Source: Bog-159 sp035499555 (GTDB lineage Bacteria; Acidobacteriota; Terriglobia; Bryobacterales; Bryobacteraceae). Taken from it: 64,000 nt of DNA. The DNA is taken from NCBI GenBank assembly GCA_035499555.1, contig DATJYO010000051.1, forward strand, positions 1 through 64,000, given 5' to 3'. How positions within the stretch are numbered: the first letter of the stretch is position 1; every line of letters begins with the position of its first letter. The notes under the pieces are model-generated. The model saw only the letters and a list, made by a program, of their open reading frames with translations. It did no database searches and was not told where the DNA came from. The translations under genes were made by a program, and so were the position numbers. Of the stretch, positions 45,628 through 54,459 are shown piece by piece.

Positions 45628-46365
45628 ATGCGTCAGTTTACAAGTATTGCCATCGGAATCGCCTGCGCCGCGATGCTCTCCGCGCAGACCGCCGAAGAGC
45701 TGGTCAACAAAAACTTGCAAGCCCACGGCGGAATCGAGAAACTCAAGGCCATTCATTCCCTGCGCATGACCGGGAAGATGCAGCAGGGCAGTTTCGCCGT
45801 CCAGCTCAAGCTGGATACCATGGCGCCCGACCTGGTGCGCCAGAACTTCACCATCATGAACATGACCGGCACCATGGCCTACGATGGCACGTCCGGCTGG
45901 CGCATTATGCCGTTCGGCGGGCGCAAGGATCCCGAACTGCTGGGCGAGGATGACCTGCGCGGCATCCAGGACGAGGCCGATTTCTACGGCCACCTGGTCG
46001 ATTACCAGGAAAAGGGCAACACCATCGAGTACCTGGGCCACGACACCGTGGACGGCGATGACGCCTACCGCCTGAAGGTCACCCTGAAGAACGGCGACAT
46101 TATCTATTACTATCTCGATCCGGAGACCTTCCTGGAGATCCGCACCGAGTCGCTCGTGCACATCCGTGGCTCGGTGCGCGAATCGTTCTCCGAAATGGGG
46201 TGTTTCAAGTTGGTGGACGGCGTGTATTTCCCGTTCACCATCGAGTCGGGCAATCCCCGCAGTCCGGGCGAAACCAGCAAGATCACTTTTGACAAGATCG
46301 AGGCCAATGTGCCCATGGACATTTCCGAATTCAAGATGCCGGCCGTGCCGGCCAAGGCGCACTGA
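45628..46365 (+). CDS. Exported LolA-like protein
   Basis: A 245-residue protein with a signal peptide (MRQFTSIAIGIACAAMLSA) and a LolA/LolB-like fold signature: TAEELVNKNLQAHGGIEKLKAIHSLRMTG, then later VTLKNGDIIYYYLDPETFLEIR. It probably binds a hydrophobic ligand in the periplasm, but true lipoprotein carriers are usually shorter. GGGAG lies about nine bases before the ATG at 45628. The next gene starts one base after its stop. Confidence 0.8.
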   Translation: MRQFTSIAIGIACAAMLSAQTAEELVNKNLQAHGGIEKLKAIHSLRMTGKMQQGSFAVQLKLDTMAPDLVRQNFTIMNMTGTMAYDGTSGWRIMPFGGRKDPELLGEDDLRGIQDEADFYGHLVDYQEKGNTIEYLGHDTVDGDDAYRLKVTLKNGDIIYYYLDPETFLEIRTESLVHIRGSVRESFSEMGCFKLVDGVYFPFTIESGNPRSPGETSKITFDKIEANVPMDISEFKMPAVPAKAH

Positions 46366-46366
46366 T

Positions 46367-49300
46367 ATGACCCGCACACTGTTGTATGCCATCCTCGCCG
46401 CCGCGCCCGTTCTGGCGCAAGCGGTGCACACCGGGCCCACCCGCTACGATTCGGGCACGATTTCAGGCTTGCCGGCGCGCAACATCGGGTCGGCGGAGAT
46501 GAGCGGCCGCATCGCCGCGGTGGCTGCGTTCAATGACGACGGCCGCTTGACGGTCTTCGCCGGCTCGGCCAGCGGCGGCGTCTGGAAATCCATCAACGGC
46601 GGCACCACCTTCCGGCCCGTCTTCGACCAGCCGGACGTGCAGTCCATCGGCGCGGTAGCGGTGGACCCATCGAATCCGAAGAACGTTTGGGTGGGCACCG
46701 GCGAAAGCTGGGTGCGCAACAGCGTCTCGGTCGGCGATGGCGTCTACAAGTCCACCGACGGCGGCGAAAACTTTAAGAACGTGGGGTTGAAGGACTCCGA
46801 GCACATCGCCAAGATCCTGGTGGATCCCAAAAACAGCAACACCGTGTACGTCTGCGCGACCGGCCGGCTGTGGAGTGACAACGAGGAACGCGGTGTCTAC
46901 AAGACCACCGACGGCGGCGCTACCTGGCGCAAGGTGCTGGCCGGCGCCAACGGTTCCACCGGCTGCGGCATGCTCGCGATGGCTGCGCAGGAGCCCCAGA
47001 CCATCTATGCCGCCATGTGGGATTTCCGCCGGCAGGCGTGGACCTTCCGCTCGGGCGGACCGGGCAGCGGGCTGTTCAAATCCACCGACGGCGGCGAGCA
47101 CTGGACCGAGTTCACTCCCGCTAACGCCAAGGGCTTTCCCGAAAAACCGTACGGGCGTTTCGCGCTGGCCGTTGCGCCTTCCAAGCCGCAGGTGGTCTAC
47201 GCCACGGTCGAATCGAAGAACAGCGCACTGTACCGCTCCGCGGATGGCGGGCAGAGCTGGACGCGCCTGGATGCCAGCCAATACCAGGTATGGCGGCCGT
47301 TTTATTTCGCCAACCTGATCGTGGATCCCAAGAACGAGAACAAAGTATTCAAGGTCGACGGGCCGCTGCTGCTGAGCGTCAACGGCGGCCGCAGCTTCAG
47401 CTCGGTAGCCAACGCGCACGGTGATTTCCACGACATATGGATCGACCCGGGAAATACCAACATCATATTCACGGGCGACGATGGCGGTCTGTGGCGCAGC
47501 CTGGACGGCGGCCGGCGCTGGGAGCACATGTTGAATCTGCCGGTCTCGCAGTTCTACCACGTCAGCGCCGACAATGCCGAGCCTTACCGCGTATACGGCG
47601 GCTTGCAGGACAACGCCTGCTGGGTTGGCGATTCGTCGTATCCGGGCGGCGTCACCAACGCCCGTTGGGAGAACATGTGCGGCGGCGACGGCTTTTGGAT
47701 GTGGGAAGATCCTGCGGACCCGGCTTACATCTACACCGAAACGCAAGGCGGGGAGATCGCCCGGGTGAACCGTTACACTCACGAAAACCGGGCCATCAAG
47801 CCGTACGCGCGCTACGGCGAAAAGAAGCTGCGCTTCAATTGGAACACCCCGTTCGTGTTGAGCCCGAACGAGAAGGGCACCATCTACCTGGGCGCGCAGT
47901 TTCTGTTCCGCTCACGCGACCATGGCCAATCCTGGGAGCGCATTTCACCCGATCTGACTACCAACGATCCCGAGAAGCAGAAACAGGAAGAATCCGGCGG
48001 CGTGACCGTCGATAACTCGGTCGCGGAGATGAACACGACCATCTATTCCATTGCCGAGTCGCCCAAGAACAGCCGCTTGATTTGGGTGGGAACCGATGAC
48101 GGCAACGTGCAGATTACGCGGGATGGCGGGGCGCACTGGAACAACGTCACCGGCAATGTGCAGGGAGTGGGCAAGTGCCCGTGGGTGACCTGGGTAGAGG
48201 CCAGCCGTTTCGCCGAGGGCACGGCTTACGCGACTTTCGATCGCCACATGTACGGCGATATGCAGCCGTATCTTTACAAGACCACCGACTACGGCCGGTC
48301 CTGGACGCCCCTTCCGGTGCAGGAGAACGGCATCCGCGGCTATGCGCATGTAATTCGAGAAGACAACGTGGACGCCAAGCTGCTGTTTCTGGGCACCGAG
48401 TTCGGACTCTGGATCAGCGTGGACGGCGGACAGAAATGGGCGCAGTACAAAGGATCCAACTTCCCGGCGGTAGCCGTGCGGGACATCGTGGTGCATCCGC
48501 GCACCTCGGACCTGATCCTGGCGACCCACGGACGCGGCATCTGGATCATCGACGATATTTCTGCCTTGCGCGCGCTGACTCCCGAGCTGATGTCCGACTA
48601 CGCCACCTTCCTTCCGGTGCCGCCGGCGGTGCAATGGATGGAGACCGGCGGCGGGTGGTCCGAGGGAGATGGCACGTTCGTGGGACCGAACAAGCCCACG
48701 GACGCGATCATTCCTTACTACCAGCGCAGCCGTCACATTTACGGCGATATGAAGATCGAGGTGTTCGACCAGCAGGGCAAGCTGGTAGATACGCTGCCCA
48801 GCAGCGGGCACCGCGGGATCAACCGGGCGGTGTGGTCCATGCACATGAAGCCGCCGCAAGTGCCACCGGCGGCCACCGGGGCGTTTGGCGCGGCGGTGGG
48901 ACCGCGCGTGCTTCCGGGCGCCTACACGGTAAAGCTCACCAAGGGCGACAAGGTCTACACCACGAAGGTGAACGTGGTGCTCGATCCGCGGGCGAAATTC
49001 ACCGTGGCGGATCGCAAAGCGCAGTTCGATCTCATCACGCACCTGGGCGAAACTTTGAACCACATGACCTGGGCGGTGGACGCCATCGTGGGCGTGCGGG
49101 ACAGCGCCTCCAAGAGCGCCGCCAAGCTGCCGGAATCGGACCCCCTGCGCGCCAGGCTGACGAGCCTGTCCGAATCCGTCGATGGCATCCGCTCCAAGAT
49201 CGTGGCCACGAAGGAAGGCGGCATGATCACCGGCGAAGAGCGTCTACGTGAGTTTCTGACGGAACTGTACAGCGACGTCAGCTCGTACGAGGGCCGGCCG

Positions 49301-49480
49301 ACGGACTCGCAGGCCGCCCGCGGCGGCGTGCTCAGCCACGAACTCGACGACGTGATCCGCGAGTTCACCGACATGGCCAAGGCCCAGTTGCCGGACTTAA
49401 ACAGGCAACTGGAAGCCAAGAAGCTCCCTGCCATAGCCGTCCTGACGGAAGCGGACTGGCGCAAGTCGCATTTGAACTGA
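46367..49480 (+). CDS. Secreted sortilin/BNR-repeat protein
   Basis: A 1037-residue exported protein. The signal peptide (MTRTLLYAILAAAPVLAQA) leads into about 700 residues of BNR/Asp-box repeats: GVWKSINGGTTFRP, GVYKSTDGGENFK, GVYKTTDGGATWRK, GLFKSTDGGEHWTE and LYRSADGGQSWTR, forming VPS10/YCF48-like propellers. A fibronectin-like section (RGINRAVWSMHMKPPQ) and a helical C-terminal segment follow. Similar proteins are annotated as glycosyl hydrolases, but no catalytic residues can be pointed to here. It is probably cotranscribed with the LolA-like gene. Confidence 0.88.
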   Translation: MTRTLLYAILAAAPVLAQAVHTGPTRYDSGTISGLPARNIGSAEMSGRIAAVAAFNDDGRLTVFAGSASGGVWKSINGGTTFRPVFDQPDVQSIGAVAVDPSNPKNVWVGTGESWVRNSVSVGDGVYKSTDGGENFKNVGLKDSEHIAKILVDPKNSNTVYVCATGRLWSDNEERGVYKTTDGGATWRKVLAGANGSTGCGMLAMAAQEPQTIYAAMWDFRRQAWTFRSGGPGSGLFKSTDGGEHWTEFTPANAKGFPEKPYGRFALAVAPSKPQVVYATVESKNSALYRSADGGQSWTRLDASQYQVWRPFYFANLIVDPKNENKVFKVDGPLLLSVNGGRSFSSVANAHGDFHDIWIDPGNTNIIFTGDDGGLWRSLDGGRRWEHMLNLPVSQFYHVSADNAEPYRVYGGLQDNACWVGDSSYPGGVTNARWENMCGGDGFWMWEDPADPAYIYTETQGGEIARVNRYTHENRAIKPYARYGEKKLRFNWNTPFVLSPNEKGTIYLGAQFLFRSRDHGQSWERISPDLTTNDPEKQKQEESGGVTVDNSVAEMNTTIYSIAESPKNSRLIWVGTDDGNVQITRDGGAHWNNVTGNVQGVGKCPWVTWVEASRFAEGTAYATFDRHMYGDMQPYLYKTTDYGRSWTPLPVQENGIRGYAHVIREDNVDAKLLFLGTEFGLWISVDGGQKWAQYKGSNFPAVAVRDIVVHPRTSDLILATHGRGIWIIDDISALRALTPELMSDYATFLPVPPAVQWMETGGGWSEGDGTFVGPNKPTDAIIPYYQRSRHIYGDMKIEVFDQQGKLVDTLPSSGHRGINRAVWSMHMKPPQVPPAATGAFGAAVGPRVLPGAYTVKLTKGDKVYTTKVNVVLDPRAKFTVADRKAQFDLITHLGETLNHMTWAVDAIVGVRDSASKSAAKLPESDPLRARLTSLSESVDGIRSKIVATKEGGMITGEERLREFLTELYSDVSSYEGRPTDSQAARGGVLSHELDDVIREFTDMAKAQLPDLNRQLEAKKLPAIAVLTEADWRKSHLN

Positions 49481-50407
49481 TTACGAGCGGTGGTGCGGGG
49501 CGGCAACCTGGCTGATCCGATCGGCCAGGGCGTCGTAGCTCATCGCTCCGGGATGATACATGCGGACGATCCCGCTGGCATCCAGCAGCACCAGCGTAGG
49601 GGTGGTGCTGCAACCGTAATTCTCGAAATTCCGCTTGCTCAGGGGCACGGTCATGCCGGCCAGCGATGCATAGAAGTGCTGGCGCACTTGCTCGATGTAC
49701 CGCGTCTCGGCTTCCGGAGCGGCGTCCCCGGCGGCGGTATAGCCGTAGAGCTGTGTCGGCCCCACCAGCACCAGTCCCTGGGGCCCGTACACTTGCATCA
49801 GGCGCGCGAGGATGGGCACTTCCGCCTTACAGTCGCTGCACCAATGCGCCCAGAAGAACAGCAGCACCGGGTGACCTTTGAGGGCGGCGAGCGACGGCGG
49901 GCGGCTCCCCAGCCAGTGGGCCGCGTCCAGAGCCGGCGCCGGCTTTCCTACCAGGGCCAGCAGGTTGATGTTCTTCTGAATGCGTTCGGCGAGAGGGGTT
50001 TGACGCCAGGTGGCCAGCTCGGAGCGAAGAAACGCCAGCGCCTCGCTATGCCTGCCGCGGCCGGCGAGCGCCTGCGCGCGCACCTCGATCGAAGCCCCTA
50101 GCGCGGTGGCGATCTGCGGCGGCGCCACGCCGCCATGCTTCAGCGTTTCCAGGCAGAGCTCCCGGGCTTCCGCCGCATAGCGATCGGCATCGTCGTAGTC
50201 TTTGGCGTCCAATTCACCGCGCGCCAGCCAGGAGAGCGCTTCCACCAGGTCGGGCGTAGCGCCGGCCGTCATGCGGTAGCTCTGTATTTCCCGGATCGCC
50301 AGCGTGAAGTCGCGAGCGTCGCACGCGGACCGCACGGCGGAGACGATATCGCCACCCGCGGCCAGCGCCGCACCCGCCGCCAGCATGACCAGGCAAACGC
50401 GTCTCAT
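49481..50407 (-). CDS. Exported TlpA-like thioredoxin-fold protein
   Basis: A 308-residue protein. A signal peptide (MRRVCLVMLAAGAALAAG) is followed by about 130 residues of helical (TPR-like) sequence, then a TlpA/AhpC thioredoxin fold from LVGKPAPALDAAHW. The redox motif is WCSDC near residue 190, and a cis-Pro segment TTPTLVLLD lies near 268. It is probably a periplasmic disulfide reductase or sensor. It overlaps the lysR stop by four bases, so it is in the LysR operon. Confidence 0.87.
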   Translation of the reverse strand: MRRVCLVMLAAGAALAAGGDIVSAVRSACDARDFTLAIREIQSYRMTAGATPDLVEALSWLARGELDAKDYDDADRYAAEARELCLETLKHGGVAPPQIATALGASIEVRAQALAGRGRHSEALAFLRSELATWRQTPLAERIQKNINLLALVGKPAPALDAAHWLGSRPPSLAALKGHPVLLFFWAHWCSDCKAEVPILARLMQVYGPQGLVLVGPTQLYGYTAAGDAAPEAETRYIEQVRQHFYASLAGMTVPLSKRNFENYGCSTTPTLVLLDASGIVRMYHPGAMSYDALADRISQVAAPHHRS

Positions 50408-51318
50408 GATGCCAGCGCCGCCGGCTGCTCACGCAGTAATTTCAGAAAGGCCTGCGCCGCCAGGTTGAACTTCTTGCGCTTGCGATGCACAATGCCGACG
50501 GGACGCAGCAACTCGGGCGCGTGGAGCGGCACCGACACCAGCCGGCCCTGCGCGATCTCCGATTGCATAGTGCGCTCCGGCAGGATGCTGATCCCGGATC
50601 CCAGGGCCACGGCCTCCTTGATGGTCTGGATGTTGTCGAATTGCATGATGAGATTGACTTGCACGTCCTGATCGCGAAAGAAACGGTCCAGCTCGCGGCG
50701 GATCAGCAGGTCCTCGTCGAAACCGATATAATTCTGCCCGTTCAGGTCCGCCGGGTGTAGCATCGCCATGGAAGCCAGCGGATGTGACGGGGCCACCGCC
50801 ACCGCCATTTTGTCCTTGCGCCAGGGGATGATGGCCAGCTCGCGCTTGGCGACCGGATAACTCACCAGTCCCAGATCCACCTGGTCCGCCAGCACGGCTT
50901 CGTAGATCTTGTCCGGGCGCAGGTAGTCGACGTGCAATTGGGCATTGGGGTAGCGGCGCTCGAACAATTCGCGCAGGCGCGACATCTCCGACAGGCCCAC
51001 AGAGTAGATGGAAGCCACGCGCACGGCGCCTTCGGCATCGCCCTTGAGACGCTCCAGCGCCAGTTGAAACTGCTCCTCGCGGCGCAGCACTTCGCGGCAG
51101 AAATCCGCGTAGAGCTTACCGGCTTCGGTCAGCGCCAGGGGGCGGGTGCTCCGGTCGATCAGTGCCAGGCCCAGCCGCCGCTCCATCTCCTGCACGTGCT
51201 GGGTCGCCGCGGACTGGCTCACGCCACAGTGGTGGGCGGCCCGGCTGATGCTCTTGGTTTGGGAGATTTCGCGGAAGAGTCTGGCTTCGGAAAGATACAA
51301 ACGATCCCAGTTTAACAT
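50404..51318 (-). CDS. LysR-family transcriptional regulator
   Basis: A 304-residue LTTR. The HTH spans residues about 10-60 (LFREISQTKSISRAAHHCGV, then QSAATQHVQEMERRLG). The effector domain (VRVASIYSVGLSEM, then VDLGLVSYPV and LGSGISILPE) is of the CysB/CbbR-like type. The ATG lies inside a perfect palindrome that may be its operator. It is divergent from archease-rtcB and overlaps the downstream TlpA-like gene. Confidence 0.92.
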   Translation of the reverse strand: MLNWDRLYLSEARLFREISQTKSISRAAHHCGVSQSAATQHVQEMERRLGLALIDRSTRPLALTEAGKLYADFCREVLRREEQFQLALERLKGDAEGAVRVASIYSVGLSEMSRLRELFERRYPNAQLHVDYLRPDKIYEAVLADQVDLGLVSYPVAKRELAIIPWRKDKMAVAVAPSHPLASMAMLHPADLNGQNYIGFDEDLLIRRELDRFFRDQDVQVNLIMQFDNIQTIKEAVALGSGISILPERTMQSEIAQGRLVSVPLHAPELLRPVGIVHRKRKKFNLAAQAFLKLLREQPAALAS

Positions 51319-51334
51319 AAGCTACGCTTATGTT
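51314..51334. promoter_or_regulatory. Palindromic LysR-type operator over the lysR start
   Basis: AACATAAGC (51314-51322) and GCTTATGTT (51326-51334) form a perfect nine-base inverted repeat around TAC. It contains T-N11-A spacing as in LysR boxes, covers the lysR start codon and lies ten bases before the archease -10 box, so it could control both directions. Confidence 0.6.
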
Positions 51335-51355
51335 GCCGCGGCCTACAATGAAGTC

Positions 51356-51766
51356 ATGTTCGAGCTGCTGGAGCACCCGGCCGACATCGGATTCCGCGCC
51401 TTTGGCGAAACGCGGGAGGAACTGTTCGCCAATGCGGCGGGGGCCATGCTTTCAATCGCGTGCGAGATCGGGGAGGTGGAGCCGCGCTGCGAATACGAGC
51501 TGTCGGCTACCGGCGGCGATGACGAATCGCGGCTGGTGAACTGGCTCAGCGAGGTGTTGTATTGGTTCGACGGAAAACGCATCGCGCTGCGGGAATTCCG
51601 CGTAACCTTCGCCGGCGGGGATGGCCTCCGGGCGGCTGCCCGGGGCGAGCCGTGGGATGCGGCGCGGCACCGTTCGAAGCTGATCGTCAAGGCGGTCACC
51701 TGGCACCAGTTGCGGATCGCGCGGCATAATGGCGGGTGGATGGCCGAGGTCTACCTGGATATCTGA
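51356..51766 (+). CDS. Archease-family protein
   Basis: A 136-residue archease, the activator that speeds guanylation and multiple turnover of RtcB RNA ligase. The N-terminus FELLEHPADIGFRAFGETREEL carries the metal-site His and Asp of the family. SRLVNWLSEVLYWFD and the C-terminal VKAVTWHQL are typical. rtcB starts one base after its stop. TACAAT (51344-51349) lies exactly six bases before the ATG, suggesting a leaderless start. Confidence 0.9.
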   Translation: MFELLEHPADIGFRAFGETREELFANAAGAMLSIACEIGEVEPRCEYELSATGGDDESRLVNWLSEVLYWFDGKRIALREFRVTFAGGDGLRAAARGEPWDAARHRSKLIVKAVTWHQLRIARHNGGWMAEVYLDI

Positions 51767-51767
51767 A

Positions 51768-53210
51768 ATGGCTGCGGAAGTTCATGTGGAAGCGTTGGAC
51801 GCGGTGCGGTACCGCATCGCCCGCGACGAGCGCCGCGGCATGCGCACGGACGTGATCGTGTATGCGAGCGAAAGGCTGATGGCACAGATCCGCAAGGATC
51901 TGTCGCTCGAACAGGCCATGAACGTGGCTACGCTTCCCGGCATCGCCGGACCGAGCCTGGCCCTGCCGGACATTCATCAGGGCTATGGATTCCCGATCGG
52001 CGGCGTGGCGGCGATGGATGCCGCGGACGGGGTGGTATCTCCCGGCGGCGTGGGCTTCGACATCAACTGCGGCGTCCGCCTGGTGCGGACCACGCTGGCC
52101 GCGGAAGAGGTGCGGGGGAAGCTGCGCGAGTTGATCGACCAGATATTCCGCGATGTGCCGTGCGGCGCCGGCGGCGCGGGATTCATCAAGGTCGGCCCGC
52201 GGGAACTCGACCGGGTACTTATGCACGGGGCGGGTTGGATGGTTGAGCACGGCTACGGCGAAGAGCGCGATCAGCGGTTCGCGGAGGCCGGCGGGGCGCT
52301 GGAGGGCGCCGATGCGAAGGCCGTTTCCGCGCGCGCCAAAGAACGCGGGATGCCGCAGTTGGGAACGCTGGGCAGCGGCAATCATTTTCTGGAAGTGCAA
52401 TTCGTGGAAGAGATCCACGACGCGGAGGCGGCGCGCGCCTTCGGATTGCAGGCCGGGCAAGTGGTGGTGCTGATCCATTCCGGATCGCGCGGTTTGGGGC
52501 ACCAGGTGTGTACGGACTACGTGGCGGAAATGAACAAGGTGATGCCGCGGTACGGGATCACGCTGCCCGACCGCCAACTCGCCTGTTGCCCGATCGCGGC
52601 GGCCGAAGGACAGGCCTACCTGGGCGCGATGTGCGCGGCCGCGAACTTCGCCTGGGCCAACCGGCAAGGCATTATGCATTTTCTGCGCGGGGCATTCCGG
52701 CGGATTTTCGGTGACAGCGCGCGGTTGGATCTGATCTACGATGTGTGCCACAACATCGCCAAGCGGGAGCGCTACGAGGTGGACGGCCGGAAGCGCGACG
52801 TCCTGGTACATCGCAAGGGCGCGACGCGGGCGTTCCCCGCCGGACATCGCGAGATACCGGCGGACTACCGCCACGTGGGCCAGCCGGTCTTCGTCCCGGG
52901 CAGCATGGGGACGGCGTCGTGGGTGCTGGCGGGCGCCGAGGGCGCCACGCGGGAGACTTTCGGCAGCGTGTGTCACGGCGCCGGCCGGCTGATGAGCCGC
53001 ACGGCCGTGCGCAAAGGCAAGGATGCCCGGCAGGAGACGAAGAAGCTGGAGGAGGCTGGAATCCTGGTGCGCAGCGAAACCCGCGACGGGATCCTGGAAG
53101 AGTTGCCGGAGGCCTACAAGAACGTCGATGAAGTGATTGACGTGGTCCACCGGGCGGGCCTGGCCCGCAAAGTGGCGCGGCTGCGGCCGATGGGAGTGAT
53201 CAAGGGATAG
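51768..53210 (+). CDS. rtcB: RtcB RNA-splicing ligase
   Basis: A 480-residue GTP-dependent RNA ligase joining 2',3'-cyclic phosphate and 5'-OH ends. Metal and active-site residues are visible: GGVGFDINCGVRL (Asp and Cys ligands), LGSGNHFLEVQ (His), LIHSGSRGLGHQV (His), DVCHNIAKRE (His), and FGSVCHGAGRLMSR with the guanylated His. The C-terminal end YKNVDEVIDVVHRAGLARKVARLRPMGVIKG is intact. It is coupled to archease under the LysR-linked promoter, suggesting regulated RNA repair. It overlaps the convergent lacI gene by 11 bases. Confidence 0.97.
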   Translation: MAAEVHVEALDAVRYRIARDERRGMRTDVIVYASERLMAQIRKDLSLEQAMNVATLPGIAGPSLALPDIHQGYGFPIGGVAAMDAADGVVSPGGVGFDINCGVRLVRTTLAAEEVRGKLRELIDQIFRDVPCGAGGAGFIKVGPRELDRVLMHGAGWMVEHGYGEERDQRFAEAGGALEGADAKAVSARAKERGMPQLGTLGSGNHFLEVQFVEEIHDAEAARAFGLQAGQVVVLIHSGSRGLGHQVCTDYVAEMNKVMPRYGITLPDRQLACCPIAAAEGQAYLGAMCAAANFAWANRQGIMHFLRGAFRRIFGDSARLDLIYDVCHNIAKRERYEVDGRKRDVLVHRKGATRAFPAGHREIPADYRHVGQPVFVPGSMGTASWVLAGAEGATRETFGSVCHGAGRLMSRTAVRKGKDARQETKKLEEAGILVRSETRDGILEELPEAYKNVDEVIDVVHRAGLARKVARLRPMGVIKG

Positions 53211-54213
53211 GCTTGGAAACCGGGCAAGTCGTTTCCCGTATCACCAGGTGTGTCTCCACCACGTATTCCGGCCCGCGCCGGTCCGCCGCGCCGTTCATGT
53301 CCGGCAGCAGCGCCTGCATCGCGCTCTCGGCCAGATCCCGCCGCGACAGCCGTACAGTGGTCAACGGCGGTTCGGTGAATTCCGCCAGGCGGATATCGTC
53401 GAAGCCCACGATCGAGACATCCCGGGGCACGGATAATCCGGCCCGGCGCACCGCGCGCATGACACCGATGGCGGTCAAGTCGTTGGAGGCCAGCAGAGCC
53501 GTCGGCGAGCATTTCGATTCCAGCATCCGGGTCATGGCGGCCAGGCCGCCTTCCACCGTGTGATCGCCGTCCTCGACCAGGCGCTTGTCCTTGTCCAGTC
53601 CGTGCCCGCGCAGGGAGCGCAAAAACGCGGAACGCCGGATGCGCGCGGATTTCAGGGTCAGCGGGCCGCTGATGAAGCCGATCCGGCGATGTCCCAGCGA
53701 GAGCAAATACTCCATGGCCTCGTTGATTCCCATGGCGTAGTCTACCCGTACGTTGCTGATCCCCTCCCCGGGGGTACCCACATCCAGGAAAACCATCGGC
53801 ACGTTGCGATTCGCCAGTTGATCAATCAGGTGCTTGTCCATCTCCGAGGTCATGATGGCCACGCCCTCGACTTTACGCTCCAGCATCCGGCGCACGCACA
53901 GGGCCATACGCGCGGAGTTGTAATCGGTGGAGCTGACCAGGATTTCGTAGCCGTTCTCTATGGCGACGTCTTCGAATCCCTTGATCACCTCCGGAAAGAA
54001 CGGATTGGTGATGTCTGATACAATCAGGCCCAAAATGCGGCTGCGGCCGGAAACCAGCGAGCGTGCCTGGCTATTCGGGTAATATCCGAGGTCCTCAATT
54101 GCCTTCCAGACCCGCTTAGCTGTTTTGGGATCGACGACTGCAGGATTGTTGATCGTGCGGGATACGGTCGCCGTCGAGACCTTGGCCCGGCGGGCGACCT
54201 CCTGGATCTTCAT
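53200..54213 (-). CDS. LacI-family transcriptional regulator
   Basis: A 337-residue regulator. The HTH is MKIQEVARRAKVSTATVSRTINN (residues 1-23), with the hinge helix around NSQARSLVSGRSRILGLIV. The periplasmic-binding-protein-like effector domain follows (ITNPFFPEVIKGFED, then HRRIGFISGP and ASNDLTAIGVMRA). ATG at 54213. It is divergent from the TonB receptor, whose promoter carries two matching operators, so it very likely regulates that receptor, responding to a sugar or related ligand. Confidence 0.94.
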   Translation of the reverse strand: MKIQEVARRAKVSTATVSRTINNPAVVDPKTAKRVWKAIEDLGYYPNSQARSLVSGRSRILGLIVSDITNPFFPEVIKGFEDVAIENGYEILVSSTDYNSARMALCVRRMLERKVEGVAIMTSEMDKHLIDQLANRNVPMVFLDVGTPGEGISNVRVDYAMGINEAMEYLLSLGHRRIGFISGPLTLKSARIRRSAFLRSLRGHGLDKDKRLVEDGDHTVEGGLAAMTRMLESKCSPTALLASNDLTAIGVMRAVRRAGLSVPRDVSIVGFDDIRLAEFTEPPLTTVRLSRRDLAESAMQALLPDMNGAADRRGPEYVVETHLVIRETTCPVSKPIP

Positions 54214-54332
54214 GGCGCGTCCGTCACCACCACACACAACACCTGTTACATGGCTCTGGGTACCTTATACCGCGTCGCGCGTGACGAAACAAGTCCCTAA
54301 TATAAAAATGTTACGGAAAAGTTGAAAAACTC

Positions 54333-54361
54333 TTGACTTGGCCGTTGCGTCCGCATAATAT
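54333..54361 (+). promoter_or_regulatory. Consensus sigma-70 promoter of the TonB receptor gene
   Basis: TTGACT (54333-54338) and TAATAT (54356-54361) are 17 bases apart. Predicted start is near 54368, inside the first LacI-type operator. The leader to the ATG at 54460 is about 90 bases. Confidence 0.75.
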
Positions 54362-54364
54362 CGA

Positions 54365-54378
54365 TGTAAACGTTTGCA
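54365..54378. promoter_or_regulatory. LacI-type operator 1
   Basis: TGTAAACGTTTGCA fits the LacI/GalR consensus with central CG and half-sites TGTAAA and TGCAAA. It overlaps the predicted transcription start of the TonB receptor gene, a typical repression position. Confidence 0.75.
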
Positions 54379-54409
54379 AAGTCTCGGGAAAACCATAGTG
54401 CGGAATTTA

Positions 54410-54423
54410 TGCAATCGTTTACA
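54410..54423. promoter_or_regulatory. LacI-type operator 2
   Basis: TGCAATCGTTTACA is a second LacI/GalR-type site, centred 45 bases after operator 1, in the 5' untranslated region. Its half-sites are TGCAAT and TGTAAA. Two sites allow dimer-dimer looping or cooperative repression. Confidence 0.72.
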
Positions 54424-54459
54424 TCGCCACCGTGCGAGAAGAGCTTTGGGAGGTTGCTT

